NCBI RefSeq assembly: GCF_027912495.1
Contig: NZ_CP115463.1
Location: 496,001-560,000, forward strand
Length of the DNA stretch: 64,000 nucleotides
Source of the DNA: Caulobacter sp. NIBR1757
GTDB lineage: Bacteria > Pseudomonadota > Alphaproteobacteria > Caulobacterales > Caulobacteraceae
Direction: 5' to 3'
Shown here: one piece after another, positions 1-8,128 of the stretch
How the letters are laid out: the number at the start of each line of letters is the position of its first letter
Position numbering within the stretch: the stretch's first letter is position 1
Position numbers and translations under genes: made by a program
Notes under the pieces: generated by a model
Databases searched by the model: none
What the model was told of the DNA's origin: nothing
Seen by the model: the letters and a program-made list of their open reading frames with translations, nothing else

Positions 1-1
1 G

Positions 2-76
2 GCGCCAGACGTCATCTCAGTGTTCCCTTACCGCCTCGATTGGCGGGGTGAACACCTTGAGATTGTCGTTCTCTAA
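2..76 (+). CDS. C-terminal end of an unidentified protein (partial)
   Basis: Frame 2 is open from the window edge to a TAA at 74-76 and reads as a credible protein tail of 24 residues (APDVISVFPYRLDWRGEHL, then EIVVL). Frame 1 stops much earlier. The following 70 bases to the next gene show nothing I recognise. The fragment is too short to assign to a family, and chance openness cannot be excluded. Confidence 0.3.
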   Translation, partial: APDVISVFPYRLDWRGEHLEIVVL

Positions 77-148
77 AATCACATTCCAAATTGCGGGCTT
101 GGTATTCCGCCCGGGAATGGATGGCGGCGCCCGGTCGGTTGGTTCTGC

Positions 149-520
149 CTAACCCGCTTTCGACCGGCGCCAGCGGCGGTAGGCGAAGATGTAGAGGATG
201 GCCGCGATCACCGCCGCCATTGAGACGAAGGCCGCGATATCGATCGGCGCGAACAGCCAGGCGGCGACATAGCCCAGGCCGCCCAGAAACAGCGCCCAGC
301 CCGCTACCCGCTTGACCGCCTGGTAGTTGGCGGAGCGGCCGGCGGCCTCCTTCGGCACCCGGTTGGCATAGATCACCAGCACCAGGCCGATGACGGCCAT
401 GGTCAGGCGCAGGGACATGTCGTAGCTGATCCAGCCCAGGCGGGCGGCCCCCATGAAGGCGAGCGCGCCGCCGATCTGCAGGGCGGCCAGCCCCAGGCTG
501 TTCTTGATCGTGGTGGTCAT
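149..520 (-). CDS. Small four-helix membrane protein, SdpI-like
   Basis: This 123-residue integral membrane protein has about four hydrophobic helices and ends in a basic cytoplasmic tail (YRRWRRSKAG). The stretch around residues 40-85 (IYANRVPKEA, then KRVAGWALFLGGL) resembles the N/P-then-aromatic pattern of the SdpI immunity-protein family, although only one half of the usual SdpI length is present. Its ATG overlaps the stop of the upstream ArsR-type regulator by 4 nt, so the two are translationally coupled and co-regulated. By analogy with sdpRI it may be a membrane protein that signals to or is controlled by the autorepressor. That role is inferred; the assignment as a coupled membrane protein is firm. 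Confidence 0.7.
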   Translation of the reverse strand: MTTTIKNSLGLAALQIGGALAFMGAARLGWISYDMSLRLTMAVIGLVLVIYANRVPKEAAGRSANYQAVKRVAGWALFLGGLGYVAAWLFAPIDIAAFVSMAAVIAAILYIFAYRRWRRSKAG

Positions 521-816
521 CGGGCGGTCTCCGGATCGTCGGTCGCCGGCGCCTGGGCGCCGAGGCCGAAGGTGTTGGCGAACCCCATCAGCGCCTCTTC
601 CAGCACCGACAGTTTCAGATGGTAGAGCACCTGCTTGCCGGCCTTTTCGGCATGCACCAGGTCGGCTTCGCGCAGCACGGCGAAGTGGGCCGACATGGTC
701 GGCTTCGACACCGCGAACTGGTCGGCCAGGTCGCCGGCCGTCATCGGGCCGGCGCGCAACAGCTGCAGCACGCGCCGGCGGGTCGGATCGGAAAGGGCCT
801 TGAACACGCTGCTCAT
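517..816 (-). CDS. ArsR/SdpR-family winged-helix regulator
   Basis: This 99-residue protein is almost entirely one ArsR winged helix-turn-helix: FKALSDPTRRRVLQLL at the N-terminus, recognition helix around SKPTMSAHFAVLREADLV, then the wing (KAGKQVLYHL). It lacks the ELCVCDL metal-binding box of ArsR/SmtB, so it fits the metal-independent SdpR-type autorepressors. I chose the ATG at 814-816. The frame stays open upstream to 852, but that stretch holds the promoter and a 20-bp inverted repeat, so the longer start is unlikely. The stop overlaps the start of the membrane protein downstream. It probably represses its own operon. Confidence 0.85.
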   Translation of the reverse strand: MSSVFKALSDPTRRRVLQLLRAGPMTAGDLADQFAVSKPTMSAHFAVLREADLVHAEKAGKQVLYHLKLSVLEEALMGFANTFGLGAQAPATDDPETAR

Positions 817-820
817 GAAT

Positions 821-852
821 CGACGTTTAGCTAATCGTCGAATTGTTGTCAA
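821..852 (-). promoter_or_regulatory. Promoter and inverted-repeat operator of the ArsR-type gene
   Basis: Bases 821-840 form an inverted repeat (CGACGTTTAG / CTAATCGTCG) with 9 of 10 positions paired. On the minus strand a consensus -35 TTGACA lies at 852-847. A 17-nt spacer leads to a weak -10 TAAACG at 829-824, inside the repeat. A start about 7 nt further would be at or next to the ATG at 816, giving a leaderless mRNA. A dimeric repressor bound here would cover the -10, which fits autoregulation. Confidence 0.6.
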
Positions 853-901
853 TCGCCATCACCCAACGTCGTTATCCTCGGGACACGCCTATGGACGACG
901 A

Positions 902-1702
902 TCAGGTCAAGCGCGGCAGGATCGCCCGCGCGGCCTCGCGATAGGCCGGCACGGCCAGCACATGGTTCAGCGCCGGCAGGAGGCGCTCAAGGGGCGCGGC
1001 CCGCATCTCATCGTCTACATAGCCGGCGATCTGCGCGAACCAGGCCGCATGGTCGCCCTTCAGCCGGTCGGGGATGAACTTGCCCGTCGCCTGCAGCAGC
1101 CGCAGGTGGTCGTAGATCTTCTGTTCGGCGAAGCCGACGCCGACGTCCGGCGTGTATTCGAAATCGACCAGGGCGAAGGCCTTGTGCCCCGCGTCGGCCA
1201 GCACGTTGCTCAGCGAGGCGTCCATATGGGCCATGCCGACCTCGCGGTGCAGCCGGTCCAGCGCGGCGCTGGCCTGCGACAGGCATTCCCACACCCGGCC
1301 CGGCGTCCTGAGCACCGTCGAGGTCAGGGTGTGATAGGGCAGGTAGGCGCAGAGGATGGCGTCCGCGGCCCGCCAGATCGGTTCGGGGGCCAGGCCGATG
1401 CTGGCGGCGCGGGCCAGGGCGACATACTCGTGGTCGAGGCGTCGGGCCGCGTCCTCGATCCGGAACGGCATGCCGGGCGGCGGGGTCGGCCGCTGCTTGA
1501 ACGGGTTGACCAGCCGCAGCACCGCCACCTGCCGGTCGCCGGCGAAGACGTCGTAATTGCTGTCGTGGCCGAGGTTGCCGCGTTCCTTCAGGCGCACCGG
1601 CGATCCGATCACTCCGGCGACCATCGCCCGCACCGCCTCGCGCCGGTCTTTCAGAGCGGCTTCCGCCTTGCGGGCCCGCCACCAGCGCTTGAGCTTTCTC
1701 AC
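902..1702 (-). CDS. Protein-kinase-like (APH/LPS-kinase fold) phosphotransferase
   Basis: The 266-residue protein has the core of the kinase-like fold: a basic N-terminus, then a catalytic loop H159-M-D161-A-S-L-S-N166 and a metal-binding D180-F-E triad. This is the HxDxxxxN...DFE arrangement of the aminoglycoside-phosphotransferase and lipopolysaccharide-kinase families. The glycine-rich loop is weak (residues 42-53, with GNLGHDSNYDVF). The start overlaps by 4 nt the stop of the nucleotidyltransferase-like gene upstream, so the two are coupled. The substrate is unknown; a sugar or lipid glycan target would fit the pairing, but that is inference. No signal peptide or membrane segment is visible. 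Confidence 0.65.
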   Translation of the reverse strand: MRKLKRWWRARKAEAALKDRREAVRAMVAGVIGSPVRLKERGNLGHDSNYDVFAGDRQVAVLRLVNPFKQRPTPPPGMPFRIEDAARRLDHEYVALARAASIGLAPEPIWRAADAILCAYLPYHTLTSTVLRTPGRVWECLSQASAALDRLHREVGMAHMDASLSNVLADAGHKAFALVDFEYTPDVGVGFAEQKIYDHLRLLQATGKFIPDRLKGDHAAWFAQIAGYVDDEMRAAPLERLLPALNHVLAVPAYREAARAILPRLT

Positions 1703-2784
1703 GTCATCTCCGCCCGGATCGCTTCCAGTCGCTGGTACAGGGCCTCGCGTTCTTCCGGCGTGAAGTAGAGGTTCAGGTGCCCCAGAGCCTCGGCCTCGTT
1801 GTCGGTCGAGTGCAGGGGATTATGCTTGGTATGCAGACCGGTGACCTTCGAGAACGCGTCGCGGAGGCGCTTCTTCAGGAACTGGCGGCCGTTGAAGACG
1901 AAGGGATGCGGCGTCGCCTCCTCGCCGGTCGCCGGCAGCGGATGACGGTCGAAGACGACGACGGCATGCACCGGCGGCCCGCCGCGCTTCCACTTGCCGC
2001 CGCGAATCCGGTTGTTGGTCTTCAGCCGGGTCAGCCAGGGGATCGGCTTGTCGGCGAGGATCTCGTAATCCCGGGCCAGCGCCTCGATCAGACTTTGCGC
2101 CTGGCCCTTGCCGGCGGCGACACTGCGGATGACGAAGAGGTTCATCTCCCCGGCCGGCTCGTTGCCGACCTCGGCCAGGAAGCGGCTCTTCACATGGCGC
2201 GAGAAGTCGTTGACCAGGATGGCGGCCAGCTGGCGATAGGGCACGGCCATGCCGGCCTGCTTCAGCCGCTCATGGAAGGCGGTCAGGGTGAGGGGGAAGT
2301 CCTCGCCGGTCCTGGCCATCAGATCGCGAAGCTCGGGAACGTACTTGCTGCCTTGCGAGGCGGCGGGATCGAGCCGGTCGATCTTCGAGCGCTCGGCCTT
2401 GTGGTAGGCGATGTGGAAGATCAGCCCGAGCAGGTAGGGCAGGGGCGTGGGAACCCAGAACCCGCCCTCATGCCGCTCCCGCTCGTCGAGCAGCAGGTTC
2501 GCCAGCTTCGGCGGATAGTAGGGGAGGCCCTGATAGGCCCCGGCCGGCGATCCGGACAGGTCATAGAGGTCGCATTTGACCCCGGCGTTCTTGCCGTAGC
2601 GGCCGTATTTCGCGCCGATGCGGTCCAGGGCCCCGTCGTCGACCAGCATATCGACATCGTCCTTGCCGCCGCGCGCCGGCCAGCCCTTCACGAAGGCGGG
2701 GGCGTTGCGCAGCACCGCATAGCGGATGCCCTCGCTGTCCATCCAGCCGAGGAATTCGTCCATGTCGGGGGCGTAGAGTCTCAT
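1699..2784 (-). CDS. Nucleotidyltransferase-fold protein of unknown substrate
   Basis: A protein of 361 residues from the ATG at 2782-2784; the open frame runs 40 residues further upstream, but that part overlaps the divergent promoter region. Near the N-terminus the segment GIRYAVLRN...GGKDDVDMLVDD resembles the two-aspartate motif of minimal nucleotidyltransferases that act on small molecules or surface glycans. The C-terminal third is basic and lacks a recognised motif. It is the first gene of a two-gene operon with a kinase-fold protein overlapping its stop. A phosphosugar or nucleotidyl modification pathway is plausible but unproven. Confidence 0.55.
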   Translation of the reverse strand: MRLYAPDMDEFLGWMDSEGIRYAVLRNAPAFVKGWPARGGKDDVDMLVDDGALDRIGAKYGRYGKNAGVKCDLYDLSGSPAGAYQGLPYYPPKLANLLLDERERHEGGFWVPTPLPYLLGLIFHIAYHKAERSKIDRLDPAASQGSKYVPELRDLMARTGEDFPLTLTAFHERLKQAGMAVPYRQLAAILVNDFSRHVKSRFLAEVGNEPAGEMNLFVIRSVAAGKGQAQSLIEALARDYEILADKPIPWLTRLKTNNRIRGGKWKRGGPPVHAVVVFDRHPLPATGEEATPHPFVFNGRQFLKKRLRDAFSKVTGLHTKHNPLHSTDNEAEALGHLNLYFTPEEREALYQRLEAIRAEMT

Positions 2785-2921
2785 GCGCGAAGTCGTCTCT
2801 ACAGAGATTGAAACGGCGCGGAAAGGCCGGCGAAGCTCGGCGTCGGCGGTGTCTTTGCCGGGAACGACTCTCGCGGAACGGTGTTGGTCTTCGATGGGGG
2901 GCACTCAAAGGAGTTGCCCGC

Positions 2922-3476
2922 ATGAAAACCTTGCCCGTTTTGCTGTTGTCCACCACCGCCGCCATCGCGCTTTCGACGGCGGCCTTCGCCCAGACCCCCG
3001 CGCCGACGCCCGGCGCGACACCGCCGATTGTCGCGCCGCCGCCGGGCGAGGGCCCCAACAAGCCGGGGACCGCGCCCAAGGGCCAACAGCCGCCGGTCAT
3101 GGACCCGGCCGAGGTGCCGCCGACCCAAGGTGACACCGTCTCTCCGTCCAGCACGCCGCCCGCTGTCGACCCCTCGGCCCCCGCCGGTCCCGCCACGCCG
3201 CCGGCCACCCCGCCTGTCGCGTCGACACCCCCGGCCACCGGCGGCACGACCCTGGCCAACGGCGCGGCCGTCAAGGACGCGCAAGGCAACGCCATCGGCA
3301 CGATCGAGACCGTCGGGACCGGCGCGACCGCCGGCCAGGTGACCCTCAAGGTCGATGGCAAGTCGGTGACCGTCGCCCAGTCGGTGCTCAGCGAGACTGG
3401 CGGCGCCGTGGTCAGCGCCCGAACCAAGGCCGAGCTGCTCGCCTCGCTTGACCCCAAGGGCAAGAAAAAGAACTAG
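2922..3476 (+). CDS. Secreted proline/alanine-rich protein
   Basis: The start is fixed by AAAGGAG at 2907-2913 ahead of the ATG at 2922. The 184-residue product opens with a Sec signal peptide (MKTLPVLLLSTTAAIALSTA, cut near AFAQ). A low-complexity stretch of roughly 85 residues rich in Pro, Ala, Thr and Gly follows. The C-terminal part is a compact domain (residues about 105-175) with DAQGNAIGTIE and VDGKSVTVAQSVLS, the kind of short beta-repeat seen in small periplasmic alphaproteobacterial proteins. It probably sits in the periplasm with the Pro-rich part as a spacer. Divergent from the nucleotidyltransferase gene; followed by a strong terminator. Confidence 0.8.
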   Translation: MKTLPVLLLSTTAAIALSTAAFAQTPAPTPGATPPIVAPPPGEGPNKPGTAPKGQQPPVMDPAEVPPTQGDTVSPSSTPPAVDPSAPAGPATPPATPPVASTPPATGGTTLANGAAVKDAQGNAIGTIETVGTGATAGQVTLKVDGKSVTVAQSVLSETGGAVVSARTKAELLASLDPKGKKKN

Positions 3477-3502
3477 CCCCGCCTCGCCAGCCGCGAGCAT
3501 CG

Positions 3503-3531
3503 AGCCCCCGCCCTCGCCGGCGGGGGCTTTT
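3503..3531 (+). terminator. Rho-independent terminator after the Pro-rich secreted protein
   Basis: A perfect 10-bp stem (AGCCCCCGCC / GGCGGGGGCT) with a 6-nt loop CTCGCC is followed by a short T run, 26 bases past the stop codon. Confidence 0.85.
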
Positions 3532-3571
3532 GCATGGCCGCTTGCCAACCGGCGTTCTCTGTGTTGATTTT

Positions 3572-3587
3572 TTGATTGACTGTTCAA
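3572..3587 (+). promoter_or_regulatory. Candidate TetR operator
   Basis: TTGATTGACTGTTCAA has TTGA...TCAA arms eight bases apart and lies 16 bases before the start of the TetR gene, between the probable promoter and the ribosome binding site AAGGAG. The position and AT-richness in a GC-rich background suggest an autoregulatory operator. Confidence 0.45.
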
Positions 3588-3603
3588 CTAAGGAGCTGGG
3601 CAC

Positions 3604-4230
3604 ATGGTCGGCGGCGCCGAACCCACCCGGGAGCGGATTCTCTTTGCGGCGATGAAGCTGTTCTCCGAGAAGGGCTTCAACACCACCTCGGTGGCCGACA
3701 TCCTCAAGGAAGCCGGGGCCAATTCGGGCAGCCTTTATCATTTCTACCCGACCAAGCAGGACGTGCTGCTGGCGGTGCTGGAGATGTATCGCGACGGCAT
3801 CTACCCGATGCTGCTGGCCCCGGCCTGGGAGGGGGTCGAGGATCCCATCGAGCGGGTCTTCGCCCTGCTGGCCGCCTACCGCCGCATGCTGGCCGACACC
3901 GACTGCCTGTACGGCTGCCCGATCGGCTCCATCGCCCTCGAACTGCATGAGCCCGACCCGCCGGTGCGGGAGATGCTGTCGGTCAATTTCGACGGCTGGG
4001 CAAAGCATGTGAAGGGCTGCCTCGACCAGGCCAAACACCGCCTGCCGCCCGGCACGGACACCAAACGCCTGGCCATCTTCGTGCTGACCACCATGGAGGG
4101 CGGGGTGATGCAGTCGCGCACCCACCGCACGCTCGAGGCCTTCGACGCCTCCATCGCCTCCTTGCGCGACTATTTCGACCGGCTGGCCGTCGCCGCCGTC
4201 AGCGAGACCCAACGGGAGACCGGAACATGA
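3604..4230 (+). CDS. TetR-family transcriptional regulator
   Basis: The 208-residue protein has the classic N-terminal TetR helix-turn-helix at residues about 8-55 (RILFAAMKLFSEKGF, then SVADILKEAGANSGSLYHF). The C-terminal ligand domain contains YGCPIGSIALEL, typical of the LmrA/YxaF-like branch. It starts at an ATG preceded by AAGGAG and ends by overlapping the next gene by 4 nt, so it leads an operon with an SRPBCC protein and a small membrane protein. The dyad just upstream suggests autorepression. The effector is not predictable from sequence. Confidence 0.9.
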   Translation: MVGGAEPTRERILFAAMKLFSEKGFNTTSVADILKEAGANSGSLYHFYPTKQDVLLAVLEMYRDGIYPMLLAPAWEGVEDPIERVFALLAAYRRMLADTDCLYGCPIGSIALELHEPDPPVREMLSVNFDGWAKHVKGCLDQAKHRLPPGTDTKRLAIFVLTTMEGGVMQSRTHRTLEAFDASIASLRDYFDRLAVAAVSETQRETGT

Positions 4231-4877
4231 AGACCCTGCTCGCCGGCCTGACCGCCGCCCTGCTGCTGACGACAGTCGCTGTCGCCGCCGAGAGGCCGGC
4301 CCCGAAGTGGAGCGACTTCAAGGGGGTGGAGAACACCAGCTTCGTCGAGCCGAACGGGTCGCGCGTGCTGCAGCTCTCGATCCTGGTTCCGGCCAGTCCG
4401 GACAAGGTCTGGGAGGCGTTGACCACCGAGGCCGGCTGGAAGACCTGGGCCTCGCCGACCGCTTACATCGACCTCAGGCTCGGCGGGACCATCGAAACCA
4501 ACTACGCCGCCGGCAAGGCCAAGGGCGATCCCTCCAACATCATCAACCGCATCGAGGCCTATGTGCCCGGCCGGCTTCTGGCCATCCGCAACATCCAGGC
4601 GCCCAAGGGCTTCTTCTCGACCGACGCCTTCGGCCAGACGGCGACCATCATGGAGCTGGTCCCGGCGGGCGAGGCCCGGACGAAGGTGATCCTTTCCAAT
4701 GTCGGGTACGGCCAGGGGGCCGACTTCGACAGCGTCTACAAACACTTCGAATGGGGCGACGCCTACACCCTGGCCGAGCTCGCCAAGCGCTTCGAGACCG
4801 GTCCCGTCCGTTGGGGCGGAACGGCTCAGAAGGAGCAGACGGCCAAGGCTGTCGAAACCATGAAAAAGGGGGAGTGA
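4227..4877 (+). CDS. Exported SRPBCC (START-like) domain protein
   Basis: A 216-residue protein with a signal peptide (MKTLLAGLTAALLLTTVAVA, cut near AAE). The mature part is an SRPBCC/AHSA1-like hydrophobic-cavity domain: SILVPASPDKVWEALTT opens it, followed by LRLGGTIET and VPGRLLAIRNI, and a long C-terminal helix carries HFEWGDAYTLAELAKRF. This fold binds hydrophobic small molecules. The export signal is unusual for the family, most of whose members are cytosolic. It is coupled to the TetR gene by a 4-nt overlap, so it is likely controlled by it. The ligand is unknown. Confidence 0.8.
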   Translation: MKTLLAGLTAALLLTTVAVAAERPAPKWSDFKGVENTSFVEPNGSRVLQLSILVPASPDKVWEALTTEAGWKTWASPTAYIDLRLGGTIETNYAAGKAKGDPSNIINRIEAYVPGRLLAIRNIQAPKGFFSTDAFGQTATIMELVPAGEARTKVILSNVGYGQGADFDSVYKHFEWGDAYTLAELAKRFETGPVRWGGTAQKEQTAKAVETMKKGE

Positions 4878-4880
4878 CCC

Positions 4881-5240
4881 ATGAACCGTAGTGCGCTCAT
4901 CCGCGCCGTCTTCTTCGGCACGGTGCTTCAGCTGGCCATGGTGCTGGCCGGCCATTTCGTGCCGTTCGTGAAGGACAACGTCTTCATGTGGGGCGGCATG
5001 GCGATCTCGCTGATCGCCGGCCTGGTCTACGCCTGGTCCGCCAGGGGCAGCCTGGTTGACAGCCTGATCGGCGGCGCTGTCGCCGGCGCTGTCTGCGCCC
5101 TGCTCGGCATCGTCGTCAGCGTCGGCCTTGGCGACACCGAGCCGCTGATCCTGGCGGTCGGCACGGTCAGCTCGGCCGTCACCGGCCTGATCGGCGGCGG
5201 CATCGGCCGGGTGTTGAACACGGCCAAGGCGAAGACCTGA
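4881..5240 (+). CDS. Small multi-pass membrane protein
   Basis: This 119-residue protein has four predicted membrane helices: residues about 8-28, 35-55, 62-85 and 92-112. The glycine-rich helix-helix packing segments are SLIGGAVAGAVCALLG and AVTGLIGGGIGRVL. It begins 3 nt after the stop of the SRPBCC gene, with GGGGGAGTG upstream as a ribosome binding site, so it is the third gene of the TetR operon. No family was recognised. It is the likely last gene, because purA converges from the other strand with only 4 bases between them. Confidence 0.75.
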   Translation: MNRSALIRAVFFGTVLQLAMVLAGHFVPFVKDNVFMWGGMAISLIAGLVYAWSARGSLVDSLIGGAVAGAVCALLGIVVSVGLGDTEPLILAVGTVSSAVTGLIGGGIGRVLNTAKAKT

Positions 5241-5244
5241 CCGC

Positions 5245-6531
<1,287 letters not shown>

Positions 6532-6613
6532 TGGGTACGATCCTCCACCCGCCAGGAGACTTCAGCCGGCCCTTCGACGGGGGCTCGGCGGGCTGAAGGG
6601 GATCGATTGTGGT

Positions 6614-6631
6614 GCGTGGTTTTCACCACGC
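6614..6631 (-). other. Hairpin in the purA leader region
   Basis: A perfect 7-bp stem (GCGTGGT / ACCACGC) with a TTTC loop lies 83-100 bases upstream of the purA start. A second, looser dyad (CTTCAGCC...GGCTGAAG) spans 6560-6598. Either could be a purine-repressor or leader structure, or incidental. No purine riboswitch fold was recognised. Confidence 0.3.
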
Positions 6632-6727
6632 GCGGCGGGGATGTAGCAAGGCCGGTCGGCAAAGTCCACGCCGGGACTCCGCACAGTGTTTGCGTTAGTC
6701 TCCACCACCAGGGGTTAGGGGTGGCCT

Positions 6728-8116
6728 ATGGAATCGGTGCTTCTGGGTTGGGAGTTCAACGCCCACGACGGGCGGGACGGGGCGCGGGCCAACCGCTCCG
6801 CCAGGCGGCGCGGCCTCATGCCAGCCGTGCCCATGCCGGGCCTGAACCGGGCCAGCGATTTCATCCCGATCACCTACGATGACGACGCCCACCTCCTCAC
6901 CGCGGCTCCGACCGGGGCGGGCAAGGGGGTCGGCGCCATCATCCCCAACCTGCTGAGCTATCCCGGCCCGATGATCGTCATCGATCCCAAGGGGGAGAAC
7001 TTCCAGGTCACTGCCCGCTACCGCCGCCAGCTGGGCCAGGAGGTATTGGTCCTCGATCCCTTTGGGGAATACACCCCCCACACGGTCGAGAACGAAGTCT
7101 TCCAGGGCGCCCGGCTCAATCCGCTCGACCTGGCCACCATGGGGGCGGTGGACACGGGCCTTCAGGCCCAGTGGATCGCCGAGGTGCTGTCCTCCGGCAA
7201 GACCGGCGCCCAGGAGCCGTTCTGGGACCTGACCGCCAAGGGGCTGCTGTCGGCGCTGTTCGACATCGAACTCAATGAAGCCCGGCACGAAGGCCGCGCG
7301 GCGAGTTTTCGCAACGTCATCAGACTGCTGTTCGTCGAGGAATTCGACTACACCCTCGCCGTCCGCCTGAACGAGGGACGGATCACGCCCTTCGCCCACG
7401 CCTCCCTGACCGGCTATTGGGACGCGCCCGAAAGCGGTACGCGTCCTTCCATCCTGGCGACCGCCCGGGCCTACCTGTTCCCCCTGCTGGCCGAAAACAT
7501 CCAGGCGGCGCTCGACAACTCCACCATCGACCTGAGGCAGGTCCGGGACGGCGCGCCCCAGACCATCTACATCATCATCCCCTCCAGCAAGCTGGAGTCC
7601 CATGCGGCCCTGCTGCGCCTGTGGGTCGATGTGCTGCTCAACGCCATCCTGGCCCGCAAGACCAAGAGTCCTATGCGGACCCTGGCCCTGCTCGACGAAT
7701 GCGCCAACCTCGGCCATCTGCCGGTGCTCAAGAAGGCGGTCACCCTGATGCGCGGCTATGGCCTGCAGGTCTGGATGTTCTTTCAGGACATCAGCCAGCT
7801 GGCGACCCTGTACGAGGGCGAATGGCAGACGATGGTCAACAACTGCGGCGTCTTCCAGACTTTCGGCAATACCTACATGTTGCAGGGCGAGGCCCTGGCC
7901 AAGGTGGTGCCCGACTTCGAGCCGGAACAGATCCTGTCGATCAGCCGCGACAGCCAGATCCTGGCGGTGGGCCGCAAGGGCGCGCAGGTTGCCCGCAAGC
8001 TCAACTACCTGAAGGATACCCTGTTCTCGGGCCGGGCCGATCCACATGCCTTCCACAAGCCCGCGCCCGACGCCCGAATTGACGCCGTCAGCGACGGGCT
8101 TGTCGTGGTCATCTGA
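6728..8116 (+). CDS. VirD4/TraG-like conjugative coupling ATPase, soluble form
   Basis: The 462-residue protein carries the VirD4/TraG coupling-protein ATPase: Walker A APTGAGKGVGAIIPNLL at residues about 58-74, DPKGENF, and Walker B LALLDECANLGHLPVLKKA at about 318-336. Next comes the conserved GYGLQVWMFFQDISQL. Canonical VirD4 proteins have an N-terminal pair of membrane helices that anchors them to the secretion channel; here the first 50 residues are polar and no helix is visible. No relaxase, VirB or pilus gene lies nearby. It may be a chromosomal remnant or a domesticated DNA or protein pump component. The neighbour downstream is convergent, with 12 bases between stops. Confidence 0.85.
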   Translation: MESVLLGWEFNAHDGRDGARANRSARRRGLMPAVPMPGLNRASDFIPITYDDDAHLLTAAPTGAGKGVGAIIPNLLSYPGPMIVIDPKGENFQVTARYRRQLGQEVLVLDPFGEYTPHTVENEVFQGARLNPLDLATMGAVDTGLQAQWIAEVLSSGKTGAQEPFWDLTAKGLLSALFDIELNEARHEGRAASFRNVIRLLFVEEFDYTLAVRLNEGRITPFAHASLTGYWDAPESGTRPSILATARAYLFPLLAENIQAALDNSTIDLRQVRDGAPQTIYIIIPSSKLESHAALLRLWVDVLLNAILARKTKSPMRTLALLDECANLGHLPVLKKAVTLMRGYGLQVWMFFQDISQLATLYEGEWQTMVNNCGVFQTFGNTYMLQGEALAKVVPDFEPEQILSISRDSQILAVGRKGAQVARKLNYLKDTLFSGRADPHAFHKPAPDARIDAVSDGLVVVI

Positions 8117-8128
8117 CGCCTGGTCCGG

